Positions 18,216 through 27,800 of a DNA stretch of 64,000 nucleotides are shown here, in pieces; the stretch's first letter is position 1; every line of letters begins with the position of its first letter. The notes under the pieces are model-generated. The model made no database searches and had not been told where the DNA came from. It was given only the letters and a program-made list of their open reading frames with translations. A program made the position numbers and the translations under genes. The stretch spans positions 7,564,001-7,628,000 of the forward strand of contig NZ_CP136624.1 in assembly GCF_032917945.1 (NCBI RefSeq), given 5' to 3'. The DNA is from Bradyrhizobium sp. sBnM-33 (GTDB lineage Bacteria; Pseudomonadota; Alphaproteobacteria; Rhizobiales; Xanthobacteraceae).

Positions 18216-18386
18216 TGCCACAAACGGACATGGTACCCAGTTCGTTGATTACCTTGTCGGCGCTACTAAGCATTGAAGCCAACCCTTGCGAAACCGCGAA
18301 ACCACGGAGAGCGGCAGAGGATGTGCTGGCCGACAGGGCAAACTGCAGCTAGCCTCTGGGCGTCGATCCCAATTCGCGAGCCAGGC

Positions 18387-18770
18387 ATGCCAAAAATCCA
18401 GCGCATCATTGTTCCCGACATCCCAAAGCCTGTCAGCCACTATTGCCACGTGACCCGCGCAGGCCCCCACGTCTGGGTCGCTGGCGTCGTTGGCCAGGCG
18501 CAGGACGGCAGCATACCGTCCGACGTTGTTGCCCAATTCGACATCGCCATCGCCGTGATGGACAAGTGCCTGAAGGCGGCTGGCGCTGGGCCCGAGCATG
18601 TCGTCAAGGTGCAAGTTTTCATGACCGACATCACGGAACGACCGAAAATCAACCCCCGCCGCATCGCGTATTTCGGCGAAAATCTGCCGGTCTCGACGCT
18701 CGTCGAGGTGAAGGGATTGGTCGATCCGCGAATGAAAGTCGAGATCGAGTGCCAGGCTTATGTTGACTAG
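18387..18770 (+). CDS. RidA-family protein
   Basis: The 127-residue product fits the RidA/YjgF/UK114 family, small trimeric enzymes that hydrolyse reactive enamine/imine intermediates. Visible features are HYCHVTRAGPHVWVAGVVGQ near the start, an AIAVMDKCLKAAGAGPEHVV helix, VQVFMTDI, and VEVKGLVDPRMKVEIECQAY at the end. The usual catalytic Arg of RidA proper (in the C-terminal R-x-x-V segment) appears replaced by the RMKVEIEC region with Arg kept. Pairing with an aldolase suggests a small catabolic cluster split by the insertion sequence. Confidence 0.85.
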   Translation: MPKIQRIIVPDIPKPVSHYCHVTRAGPHVWVAGVVGQAQDGSIPSDVVAQFDIAIAVMDKCLKAAGAGPEHVVKVQVFMTDITERPKINPRRIAYFGENLPVSTLVEVKGLVDPRMKVEIECQAYVD

Positions 18771-18801
18771 CAACGGCGCGTGCCCGCCGGGCGCGCCGAT
18801 T

Positions 18802-18907
18802 TCCGCTCTGGGTCCAATCGCAACGTTTTGGCCGAAGGCTGGCCACTTCCGCTCTTCACCGAATGGCAGAGATCTTCGGAGCGGGTCGGCAAGTCTCAGA
18901 AGTGCCA
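18802..18907 (+). repeat. Degenerate copy of the dispersed ~100 bp repeat
   Basis: Begins tccgctctgggtccaatcgc, has cacttccgctcttcacc in the middle and closes with aagtctcagaagtgcca, the family ending. It lies just after the RidA gene. Confidence 0.5.
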
Positions 18908-19000
18908 AAAGGCGACATCGAGCCTTCAATTTTACGTTTAACTTCGTATTTTCCTTAACACACCTCCGCCAATCTCAGGATCAAGCTGGAGGTGGTACCT

Positions 19001-19432
19001 ATGGCCCTTGGCGCAGGTCTCGCAGTAAGCATCCGTGCAGCCGCGGGCGCCGTTCTTGCGCTGCTAGTTCTCACTGCGCCGGTCCTGGCTTGCCGCGGCC
19101 GCCAATTCCATCGGACGATCCTACTCGATGCGATCCCACCGGCAGCGGAAGGGAGCGAAGTCATCGCCAGGGTCGAAATCGTCGAGGTGCACATCCGCGA
19201 ATTACCGGGACTGCGACCCTTTCATGTGGCTCGTGCACACGTCCTGCAATCAGTCCGAGGCACTGCGGACGGACAGATCGTCCAAGTCCATGCCGAGCCG
19301 ACCTCATGCGGCGGTGGACTCGATCAGAGCGCGGTTGGACGTAAGGGTTTCATCGCCGGGCGCTTCCACCCGATCGCAGATGAAATCTTCTTTATCGGCA
19401 GTTGGACCGAGCGCCAGATCGGCAAGTTCTGA
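19001..19432 (+). CDS. Exported hypothetical protein, possible lipoprotein
   Basis: The ATG at 19001 is preferred to 18992 because ggagg lies eight bases before it. The 143-residue product starts with a signal segment (VLALLVLTAPVLACRG) in which LAC resembles a lipobox, so it may be lipid-anchored; cleavage by signal peptidase I is the alternative. The mature part looks beta-rich (VIARVEIVEVHIRELPG, VARAHVLQSVRG). One more cysteine lies in PTSCGGGLDQ. No family is recognised. The gene is enclosed by two repeat copies. Confidence 0.6.
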   Translation: MALGAGLAVSIRAAAGAVLALLVLTAPVLACRGRQFHRTILLDAIPPAAEGSEVIARVEIVEVHIRELPGLRPFHVARAHVLQSVRGTADGQIVQVHAEPTSCGGGLDQSAVGRKGFIAGRFHPIADEIFFIGSWTERQIGKF

Positions 19433-19470
19433 GGAAGCTCGTGAGCGCCGTGCCGCTGTGTGGCACTGAT

Positions 19471-19575
19471 GACCGCTTTGGGTCTTCGCGCCGTTCTGAC
19501 GGTGCGCCGCTCACTTCCGGTCTTCCACGACAAGCGGACATTCCCAGAGCCGGTCGGCAAGTCTCGAAGGTGCCA
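19471..19575 (+). repeat. Degenerate copy of the dispersed ~100 bp repeat
   Basis: Begins gaccgctttgggtcttcgcg, contains cacttccggtcttccac and agcggacattcccag, and ends aagtctcgaaggtgcca. Confidence 0.6.
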
Positions 19576-19613
19576 CACGCAGACGAAGCTAGGCAATGAA
19601 GCCGAGAAGGTCC

Positions 19614-20621
19614 TCAGCCAAGGAGCGATCGGTACAAGTCCAGATATCGATCAGCCATCCGGTCGACCGTAAAACGCTCGGACACCGCTGCTCGGCATAC
19701 GGCGCGATCAATTTCGCCGACACGGCTGATCGCCTTTATGGCTTCATCGACGTTGTTGACTAAGAAGCCAGTCACGCCATCGTCGATCAGCTCGGGCATC
19801 GATCCGCGGTTGCAGGCGATCACCGGCGTGCCGCAGGCGAGTGCCTCCACGACCGATAGTCCGAACGGTTCGTCGAAATTGATAAGATGGAGCAGCGCGC
19901 GCGCCGAGCCGAGGGCGTTGGTGCGGGCCACTCCGCCCACCGGGCCGCGATAGACCACGGAACGCTCGTCCAGCGCGGGCACGACCTGCTCGTTATAATA
20001 CTCCTGATCCTGGACGATGCCGGCCATGATCAGCCGCCGCCCCGCGCGACGTGCCGCCGCAATCGCCTCGGCCGCCCCCTTGTCCGGGTGGATGCGGCCG
20101 AAGAAGAGCAGGTCTTCGCTGCCGTGCGGGTCGAAGGGAAAGTCCTCCAGCCTAATGCCGTGGTGGATTGTTGCTGCATAGCGCAGGTCCGGATGGCGAT
20201 CGGCATCGCTGATCGCGACATAATGGACGCGATGCTCGTATGCCTTGAAGGCGGGCAGGATGCGTTCCGAGGAGAAGCCATGGATCGTCGTCACCACCGG
20301 CGTCTTCACCAACCGCGAGAATGCGAGCGGCACGAAATCAGCCTGGTTGTGAATGAGGTCGAACTCACCGGCGCGCTCGAATACATGGGCTATGTGGAGA
20401 ATCTCCCATACCTTGGCGTCGATCGTGGGGTCCTCGGAATAGGGCGCCGGGCAGACACCGGCCAGGTTGCCGGCCGTCCGGCTATCCTTCGTGGCGAACA
20501 AGGTGACGTCGATGCCGCGCGCCACCAGCGCCTCGGTCAACAGGCTCGTCACGAACTCCCATGGACCATAATGGCGCGGCGGCGTGCGCCAGGAGATCGG
20601 AGCTAGCATGGCGATACGCAC
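19614..20621 (-). CDS. Glycosyltransferase, family 4 type
   Basis: The GTG at 20621 follows aaggac at good spacing and opens VRIAMLAPISWRTPPRHYGP, the usual GT-B N-terminus; the longer frame to 20732 covers a broken kinase gene. The 335-residue product has the C-terminal nucleotide-sugar domain with LLFFGRIHPDKGAAEAIAA and the E-x7-E element EPFGLSVVEALACGTPVIA. Such retaining transferases build cell-surface or storage glycans in the cytoplasm. There are no sugar-synthesis neighbours, so substrate is unknown. It is complete and uninterrupted. Confidence 0.88.
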   Translation of the reverse strand: MRIAMLAPISWRTPPRHYGPWEFVTSLLTEALVARGIDVTLFATKDSRTAGNLAGVCPAPYSEDPTIDAKVWEILHIAHVFERAGEFDLIHNQADFVPLAFSRLVKTPVVTTIHGFSSERILPAFKAYEHRVHYVAISDADRHPDLRYAATIHHGIRLEDFPFDPHGSEDLLFFGRIHPDKGAAEAIAAARRAGRRLIMAGIVQDQEYYNEQVVPALDERSVVYRGPVGGVARTNALGSARALLHLINFDEPFGLSVVEALACGTPVIACNRGSMPELIDDGVTGFLVNNVDEAIKAISRVGEIDRAVCRAAVSERFTVDRMADRYLDLYRSLLG

Positions 20622-20644
20622 GCGATTGTCCTTCGTGGCTTTCG

Positions 20645-21013
20645 TTAATCGGCCGTCAGAATCATGCCCTCGTCTGCCCGTAGCAGCACGGCACCGTCTC
20701 CGGCCAGCGTTGCATCGGCGACAGTGGAACAAGGGCGCCCGGCAATCGCTCGCCCAGTCCGGTAATTCCAGGCGCTGCGACGGTTGCGAGCGTATTCTTG
20801 ATGCGGTGGTGCCAATTCCTCGAGCATCAGCTTCTGCAGCTTGTCGGCCGCCTCCCGTTCCCTGGCGTCGATGCCGGCCGCGGCCAGCAAACTCTGCGCA
20901 TTGATCTCGGCCTGCGCGAGCAGAAGCCGCAGGCTGACTGCCGCCAGTTCGTCTTGGTATGGGGATGTGCTGCTTGCGGGACGCGGTTCCGTCCGGCGAT
21001 CGCCTTCAGACAT
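20645..21013 (-). pseudogene. Remnant of an HWE-type histidine kinase
   Basis: The first 65 residues (from MSEGDRRTEPRPASS, through DKLQKLMLEEL) are the linker helix that precedes the phospho-acceptor site in HWE kinases. The next frame gives HHRIKNTLATVAA, the acceptor motif with its histidine, after a single extra G near 20811. Similarity stops soon after (about 20775), so the rest of the dimerisation region and the ATP-binding domain are missing. A broken response regulator lies just upstream. Confidence 0.65.
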
Positions 21014-21117
21014 TATTGATCGTATCATCATGAATTGGGTACCGCACTGATCTCCGGTGGCTCAGTTTATGCCATCACGCGATTTGGGCTGTACTCGGCG
21101 TCAAAATTGCTGACGTC

Positions 21118-21501
21118 TCAGGCATAGCCGATCATGTCGCGCATTTCGGCTATCACTTCCGCGGCATTGAGCGGCTTGCCGAGAAACCTGCTGCGGGGGG
21201 AAGATCGAGGTGCGGCAGGTCCAATTGCCCCGATACCACGATGACCTGATCCTAGGCCAACGCTCATGCACGGCATGCGCAAGTCCGATGCCGTCCATTT
21301 GGCCAGGCATCTGGATATCGGTGCACATCAGCGCGACGTCGGATCGGGATCCAGGATGGCGACGGCTTCGGCGGCATCCAGCGCCTCGAGTGGCGTGTAT
21401 CCGGCGTCTTCCACCATGTCGACCGCGCGCATGCGGACCAACATCTCGTCCTCGACAATGAGAACGACGGCGGGAATGCTTGAATTATCAAGTACCATCA
21501 T
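21118..21501 (-). pseudogene. Single-domain response regulator with several frameshifts
   Basis: The start (PAVVLIVEDEMLVRMRAVDM) has the paired acidic residues of a receiver domain. MCTDIQMPGQMDGIGLAHAV with the phospho-acceptor Asp is in a second frame, QVIVVSGQLDLPHLDLP in a third, and RFLGKPLNAAEVIAEMRDM with the conserved Lys in a fourth segment. At least three one-base changes separate them. It is a CheY-like regulator of the type paired with HWE kinases; both genes here are broken. Confidence 0.75.
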
Positions 21502-21627
21502 TAGAGCGACGCTTGCGGGCAACGGCCGTCGATCGGGAAAGCGTTCGATCTGGGACAAGCGCCTCGCGGCCCATATGATCCCCCGCTGGTTTAAATCACA
21601 CAATAACTCTGCGGAGATAAGCCGCCG

Positions 21628-21861
21628 TCATGCGGCCGGCACGCCGCGCTTGCCGCAGAGCAGTTCATAAATCTCAACGGCATTTCGAAGGACGATTGCT
21701 TTGTGAGTAGCCTCGGTGCGCTCATCCCCCGGCGGCATCTCGCGAGCCTCGTCCAGGGCAATCACCGCCCTGGCGTCCAGATGGTGCGCCAGTGGCGATT
21801 GCGATTGTTTAATCGAAGATAGCCCGTCCTGCAGTGAAACCGCGCTACGCTCGATCACCAT
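21628..21861 (-). CDS. Small hypothetical protein (77 aa)
   Basis: The ATG at 21861 overlaps the stop of the small membrane gene upstream (atggtga arrangement), which supports this start and translational coupling. The product begins MVIERSAVSLQDGLSSIKQS and is predicted helical, with charged segments (ALDEAREMPPGDERTEATHK). No domain is recognised. The pair recalls the short two-gene stress units common in Bradyrhizobium, but no function can be given. Confidence 0.6.
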   Translation of the reverse strand: MVIERSAVSLQDGLSSIKQSQSPLAHHLDARAVIALDEAREMPPGDERTEATHKAIVLRNAVEIYELLCGKRGVPAA

Positions 21862-21962
21862 TGAATAACCATCGCAGCGGCGACCAGCAGCACAAGAAAG
21901 ATCGGCATCAATACCGGAGGCACCAGCCACTCACGAAGATTGAACGCGGGGAATTTTGACAT
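21855..21962 (-). CDS. Small single-span membrane protein (35 aa)
   Basis: The frame reads MSKFPAFNLREWLVPPVLMP and continues IFLVLLVAAAMVIQW to a TGA that overlaps the ATG of the next gene. A gggcggt sequence precedes the start. The C-terminal 20 residues form one clear membrane span after an amphipathic N-terminus. The coupling with the downstream gene supports real coding despite the size. Confidence 0.6.
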   Translation of the reverse strand: MSKFPAFNLREWLVPPVLMPIFLVLLVAAAMVIQW

Positions 21963-22343
21963 ATGACCGCCCTTTTGGTTGAGGCGGGAGCATATAACGC
22001 TCTCAGTCACCGATAACAGCCCGGGGCGCGCGGTGATGTCCTAGATATAGCGACTATCTGCCGAATAGCGAGGATAATCGCAATTTGTTTTCTGGGGCCG
22101 CCTGGCAGGCTTGTAATGCGACACCAAGTAGCCACTTGGAAGGCAGCGCAATCGTATTGCTTCAGCATCGCCCTTACGGCAGCGCGAAGCTTAGCCACGC
22201 CAAATCTCGTCAACGATATTGACCAACCGCACAACGCTTCGATGTGCGCGTCCCGCGGCCTTTGAGCCAGGCCTCGACAGAGGTCGTGTGAAAGCCGGTG
22301 AGACGCAAGGTTTGTCGGCTGACAGTCCGATCGGTGGTAACCC

Positions 22344-22604
22344 ATGATTGAGTTTCCAAATCATAGCCGCTCATATGACCAGACCCGGCGAGCCGTGCGG
22401 TTCTGGGGCCACGACAGCGCGCTGGAAGCGACATTCTTCATAGACGAAGGCGCATTGAGGCGAATTCAACCAGATGCCCGTCCCGACGAGTCCAGTTTCC
22501 TGAACGCGTTCGATTGCAACCGTGATGCGATATGCGCGGCGGCTGCGAAGGTTTACGTCCGTGGAAGCCGGGGCTCTTACGATCTGGTTGCCGCAAATTT
22601 TTGA
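22344..22604 (+). CDS. DUF1488-family protein
   Basis: The 86-residue product starts MIEFPNHSRSYDQTRRAVRF and ends AAAKVYVRGSRGSYDLVAAN, which is the full DUF1488 domain. It is a small cytoplasmic protein family common in proteobacteria with no settled function. Length is normal and there is no interruption. It has no close neighbour on the same strand. Confidence 0.85.
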   Translation: MIEFPNHSRSYDQTRRAVRFWGHDSALEATFFIDEGALRRIQPDARPDESSFLNAFDCNRDAICAAAAKVYVRGSRGSYDLVAANF

Positions 22605-23285
22605 GACGAACACTTTGATCTGATCAACCGAGACGACGTGGCAGACCGGGCGCAGGTGCTCGTTCGTCGCGAACAGAAACTGCAAGCCATCACCACCTGG
22701 AGGATGTCATGGATATGAGTTCAGTGCCGACTTTCCTGGCCTGCGGAGCAGGCCGTTGCGGGTCGAGCGGTGCTGTCCTACCCGACATCCACTCTGGCAA
22801 ATCAGGACAACTAAACGCAAACGCCGCCAAGCCAAATAATGCTTGGTGGCGTTGCGGGACAAAGCAATCCCCGGGCTTCCTGCTGTAGCGCTCAAAGATT
22901 GCCAAATGCAGAAAGTCGCTCTCTCACGGTGGGGCTTTTCTCATTGTGCCAGCAGTGGACGGAAGCATTTCGGTTCAGCCGCTGATAGCTGCGATCACGG
23001 CCTGAGACCGCGCCTCCGAGACGACGGCCCTGCTACCTTCGGACTGGACTAAGAACATGCTGTACAGCAGCAGGACAACAGTCTACCGTCTAACTACAGA
23101 GAGCAGTTGCTCACCTTGAAGCTGTCCATGAAGCGGCGATGTCCGAAGTCGCTGCTCTTCGTCGTAGCGGCAGCTAGAGTGCCATCGGTAGGCGCAATCT
23201 CACAGGCTGGATACTTTCACCAAGCGCGGATGCAAACGGCGTCTGCGGCTGCGAACGCGCTTATGTGCAAACAAGGGAGACCATC

Positions 23286-23657
23286 ATGAGAATACCCGCA
23301 ATTTTGCAGGGTGAGGCGCGAACCCGCTTCCTCCAAGGTATCGCTTTCGGCGCTGTTGCGGTGATGGCGATCGGATTTACGTGGGGCGGCTGGGTCACCG
23401 GCGGCACTGCCAGAACTATGAGCACAATAGCAGAAAGCAGCGGTCGGATGTCTGTCCTGGTCCCGATGTGCGTCGCGCAGTTCACGGCGGCTGACGGCGC
23501 CGTCGCCAAGTTCAAGGCGGCGGGCTCATATTCTAGGGACAACGTCATCGGCGAATTTGTGAAGACCGTTGCCTCCACGAGTATGGACTATTCATTCGCC
23601 AGGGCGTGCGCAGTCGGCGTAGAAGCTGAACTCTCAAAGACGGCCACAAAGAGCTGA
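23286..23657 (+). CDS. Membrane-anchored hypothetical protein (123 aa)
   Basis: The ATG at 23286 follows agggaga. Residues about 15-38 (FLQGIAFGAVAVMAIGFTWG) form one membrane span; the rest would lie outside the cytoplasm and has two cysteines (VPMCVAQFT and FARACAVGVE) that could form a bond there. The longer frame to 23265 adds seven residues. Proteins of this form are known as hypothetical genes in Bradyrhizobium. A 47-residue membrane protein follows after 32 bp, suggesting an operon. Confidence 0.65.
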   Translation: MRIPAILQGEARTRFLQGIAFGAVAVMAIGFTWGGWVTGGTARTMSTIAESSGRMSVLVPMCVAQFTAADGAVAKFKAAGSYSRDNVIGEFVKTVASTSMDYSFARACAVGVEAELSKTATKS

Positions 23658-23689
23658 GCGGTCGGTTCGCCAGGATAGGATCCAGCTAA

Positions 23690-23833
23690 ATGAGCGCTCT
23701 CAGGTCCGGACGGCCTTCCTACCTTGTATATGGCTTGTTGGCCGTCATCCTATTCGGCGGTTATGTGCTGCTCAATGGCCTTCAAAACGACAACTCCGCA
23801 ACCATGGCCCCGACCATGACACTCAATCGCTGA
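23690..23833 (+). CDS. Small single-span membrane protein (47 aa)
   Basis: The frame reads MSALRSGRPSYLVYGLLAVI and goes on LFGGYVLLNGLQNDN with a short polar tail. Residues 12-29 form a membrane span. An aggatagga sequence lies ten bases before the ATG. It follows the membrane-anchored gene at 23286-23657 on the same strand, so a joint envelope role is plausible. Confidence 0.5.
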   Translation: MSALRSGRPSYLVYGLLAVILFGGYVLLNGLQNDNSATMAPTMTLNR

Positions 23834-23948
23834 CGCCTCGCGCCCTTTTTCATTGGGAACCACACGCGCACGTCAACGCCGGCAAGTGGATCCGCCGCCA
23901 GTTTTTGTCTGAAGCGTCGGCGCATCGGCTTGCTTCCGCTCCGAGAAT

Positions 23949-24055
23949 GTTCGCTCCGGGGTCATTCGCGTCAGTTTGACCGGACCACGACGACTTCCGG
24001 TCTACCCCGGTGAACGGACATTCTCAGGATAGGCGGGCGTGTCTCAAAGGTGCCA
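23949..24055 (+). repeat. Degenerate copy of the dispersed ~100 bp repeat
   Basis: Begins tgttcgctccggggtcattc, contains gacttccggtctaccccgg and acggacattctcag, and ends gtgtctcaaaggtgcca. It overlaps the 3' end of the DUF1330 gene on the other strand and supplies that gene's last codons. Confidence 0.6.
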
Positions 24056-24359
24056 GAAGCAGGCAAGCGATCACGTGCACCCATCGACAATCCAAGTTAC
24101 CCGTCGTGGTATCATGGCGCACCTTGAACAGGACTTGAGCTTCAGGGTCACTTAGAAATGCTTCTGCTTTTTCACGTCCTGGAAATTCGATGATGACCAT
24201 GCGTTCGGGTTTCCAATCACCTTCGATTGTCGTTGGTCGCACCCCCTGAACTATGTATTTCCCGGAATGCTTTTCGATGAATGCAGGAATTTCAGCGATG
24301 TATTTTTTGAAGCCGCCAAAGTCATCTACCGATAGGTCAAGCACCAAATACGCTTTCAT
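24024..24359 (-). CDS. DUF1330-family protein with altered C-terminus
   Basis: Residues 1-85 are a normal DUF1330 domain (ferredoxin-like dimer fold): MKAYLVLDLSVDDFGGFKKY, VIIEFPGREKAEAFLSDPEA and VLFKVRHDTTT. An aggtaacga site precedes the ATG. After about residue 90 the sequence leaves the family pattern and reads into the dispersed repeat copy, ending LLLAPLRHARLS. The last residues of the fold are thus replaced, and activity is uncertain. Family function is not known. Confidence 0.78.
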   Translation of the reverse strand: MKAYLVLDLSVDDFGGFKKYIAEIPAFIEKHSGKYIVQGVRPTTIEGDWKPERMVIIEFPGREKAEAFLSDPEAQVLFKVRHDTTTGNLDCRWVHVIACLLLAPLRHARLS

Positions 24360-24453
24360 TCGTTACCTCGCGAACAACATCAGGCGCGGTCCGATGGAAA
24401 GTGTAGCATAATCCGTATCTTTGAAACCGCGCTCAACGAGACACTTCCGCTGT

Positions 24454-24550
24454 GGGTCAATCGCGTCATCTTGGTCGTCGGCCGACTACTTCCGGTCTTC
24501 CCCCAACTGCGGACATCACGCTTCTGGACCATCACTTCCGAAAAGTGCCA
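24454..24550 (+). repeat. Dispersed 97 bp repeat, well-conserved copy A
   Basis: By eye this is identical over 97 bp to 32434-32530 and differs at five positions from 33330-33426. It starts gggtcaatcgcgtcatcttg, has cgactacttccggtcttccc and ctgcggacatcacgcttctg, and ends cttccgaaaagtgcca. It lies 250 bp before the large cyclase gene. The reverse strand is open across it, which yields spurious short ORFs. Confidence 0.85.
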
Positions 24551-24800
24551 CGAGCGGAGGTCGGTCGACTTCATTCGATCGCTTCGACGACAAGCAGTTC
24601 CTTGCCAGCGGCGGTACGGATATGGGGCAAGGTCCCAGCACTGCTAGGACGCGCGAGAGCCGTTGCGCGCGTTCGGGGGCGAACTAAAAGCATCCGGACA
24701 TTGAAAGATTTTCCCTTCGCCCCGCTGAACCAACTACCAAGGATGGCACTCGAAGCCTATGATGCTCGCCTGCCGCTAAGGGACATTGTGGGGAACCAGG

Positions 24801-27800
24801 ATGCCCGAGAAGGTGGAACGGCCAGCGGACAACATTTCATCCAGCACCCCATCCGATCGCTATGGCGGGCTGGGTGAGCGCCGACAGGCAACTGTGCTGT
24901 TTGCAGATTTGGTAGGCTTTACTGCGTTTTCGGAGCGATCCGGCGAAGAAGCAGCCTACTCCCTGATGCAGCACATTTCAGCGCTGATGACCGATGCCAT
25001 CCATGAGGAGGGCGGCACCGTGAGGAGCTTCACGGGCGACGGTATAATGGCGCTCTTTGGAGTGCCGATTGCACTGGAAGACGCTCCGCTGAGAGCCTGC
25101 CGGGCAGCACTAGACATCCAACGGCGAATTAGCTCGGCCGCCGCCGAAATCGAGACGAAGTACGGGCTGCGGCCTTTAATGAGGATCGGCATCAACACCG
25201 GGCCAATGATCGTGGGCGAAATGCGCAGCGGCGCGAGTACCAGCGTGACCGCGATTGGGGATACCGTGAACCTCGCTTCGCGTTTGCAATCACTTGCCGA
25301 GCCAGGGAGCGTGCTACTAAGCGAGGCGACGCATCGCCTGGTGCAAGGGCTGGTGCGGTGCGGGCCCGCGGGCGAGTACGAGATTAAAGGCAAGACCGAG
25401 AGGCAAAAGGCCTTTCCCTTAGACAGGATTCGGCAACGCGCGGCACGCTTCGATGCAGCATTGAGCCGAGGGCTCACGAATTATGTCGGGCGCAGCAGTG
25501 AGCTGAAAGCCCTGAATCGAGCTCTTGAAAGAGCGACAGACGCTATGGTGGTGGTCGACGTGGTCGGGGAACCGGGTATCGGCAAGTCTAGGTTGGTCCA
25601 CGAGTTTCGAAGTCACCTGGCAGATGAACGGCTGTTCGTGCTGTCCGGAAGTTGCACGCCGGACGGCCAGCAGACGCCGTTTTTGCCATTCATTGATATT
25701 GTGCGCGGCTCGTTTCGACTCGTTGAGGAGGAAACTGAAGACGACATAACGCGAAAGCTGGAGAAGGGACTGGAAGTGCTCGGTCTTGTTAGCGAGCAGA
25801 ACCTGGCATTGCTGCTGAACCTGCTGGGACTTAAGACGAAAGAAGGAGCCTTGAAGGGATTGGATGGCGTGCTCATCGGCTTGCGTACGCGTGACCTCCT
25901 GATCCGCCTCCTCCAGGAACGCTGCCGAATTACACCTGCGGTCATGATCCTCGAGGATCTTCACTGGATCGATAGTGTCTCCGAGGAGCTGATCGCGAGA
26001 TTGGTCAATAATGAGGAGAAAATCCCGCTTCTGATTGTCTACACACGTCGTCCAGAGTACCGGCTGCCGGGGATGGAGCCGAACAGCGTCACGGAGATTC
26101 TGCTTGGGCCGCTATCGGCAGCGGATACCTCGCTTATCGTTCGAGAGCGGCTTGGGGTGGCGGACCTGCCAACCACGCTCAACCAGCTGGTGACGAACAG
26201 GGCTGAAGGGAATCCCCTGTTTGCAGAGGAGATTGCAAGCTATCTCAATGAGCACGGAATGGTGCGAGCCCGCGCCGGCGTGGTGGAGTACAATGCCGCA
26301 ACGGTCGCGGCGGCACTCCCGGGGAGCATTCAGGCCCTCCTGACCGCCCGCGTTGACGGCCTTGCACCACCGGATAGAGCGTTGCTGCAAGCAGCAGCCG
26401 TCGTGGGACGTTCATTTGCTCCCGACCTGTTGTCCGCAATAAGTGGAACAAGCCCAGATGTTGGCGCACAGCTCTTGGCGATGCAGGCGTTAGATTTGGT
26501 ATACGAGGATAAGAAATCCGGGGAGCTCGTCTTCAAGCATGCGCTGGTGCGAGATGCACTGTACGACAGCCTGTTGAGCGGGCCACGCATGGCGCTGCAT
26601 CAGAAGGTCGCGGCCGAAGTCGAGCGGCGCAGCGCCAATCGGCTTGTCGAGGTGGCAGAGACCCTCGCGTATCATTACGGATGCACAGCGTCGGCCGATA
26701 AAGCCTTTCGTTACCTCGCAATGGCAGCCAAGAAAAGCCTCGACATCTATGCCCTCGAGGAGGCCGAGCGGTATTTTCAAAGAGCCCTCCAGCTCGCGGA
26801 AGCGGACGCGGGCTGTGTATCGGACCTGGAATTTGCCGACATGCTGGTCGACTTCGCTCGGCTTCTCAATTTAGATGCGCGGGTCAAAGAGCTGACCGAC
26901 GTACTGGAGCGTCACTTGTCGCGGATTGAGGCCGCCGGTGATACCGGTTGTTTGGTTCTCGTTTTGCACCACTATTCGTGGGCCCTGTTGACCAGGGCGC
27001 AATTTCGAGCTGCGCACGAGGTCGGCCGTCGCTGTATGGAAGTGGCAGAGCGACTGAGCGACAATCGCTCAATGGCCTACGGTCAATCTGGCTTTATTCA
27101 GACCTCGAGCGTTGTGGCACCGTTGCCGCTTCAAGCCTTCGAGAAGCTGGGGCAGGAGGCATTGGAGCTTAGCGACAAGATCGATGACACTTACCTACGA
27201 GCCTGGGTGCTCTTTGTCCTGGCATGGGATTACCTCATGCGGGGCCTGACGCGCGAGGCCCGGCAATACGGCGACCGGCTCCTAACTGCCGCGCGGAATC
27301 ATGACGATCCCAGAGCTACCGCGCTGGGCCTATGGCTCCTCGGTTGGGTGGATATCGTTGACGAGCGGCATGGCCTCGCTGTGGCGCATGCCGATGAATC
27401 TATTCGCACTGCTCTGACGCCCATGGATCGAAGTATCGGGATGCAGGTCAAAGGAGTTGCCTTGGTGCTCACTGGCAAGCTTGACGAGGGATTGGCGATA
27501 CTCCGTCCGCTCCGCAATGATTTTCTTGCAAACGACTGGCGCTACAATCTCAGCGGAACAGATCTGGCTCTGAGCATGGCAACTATTTTGGCCGGGGCAT
27601 TCAGCCGAGGTGAACGGCTCTGCGAAAAATACGTCCGTGAGCAAGAGGCTGCCGGCTATCAAATGGCCGCGGACTGGGGAAGGATCAATCTGGCTGAAGT
27701 TTATTTGGAGACGCTATCGAGTGAGCAGAGGCCGCCACTCCAAATAATTCTAAGAAACGCAGTCTTTCTGCTACGTGTCAGATTTTCTGGACGGGCACGG

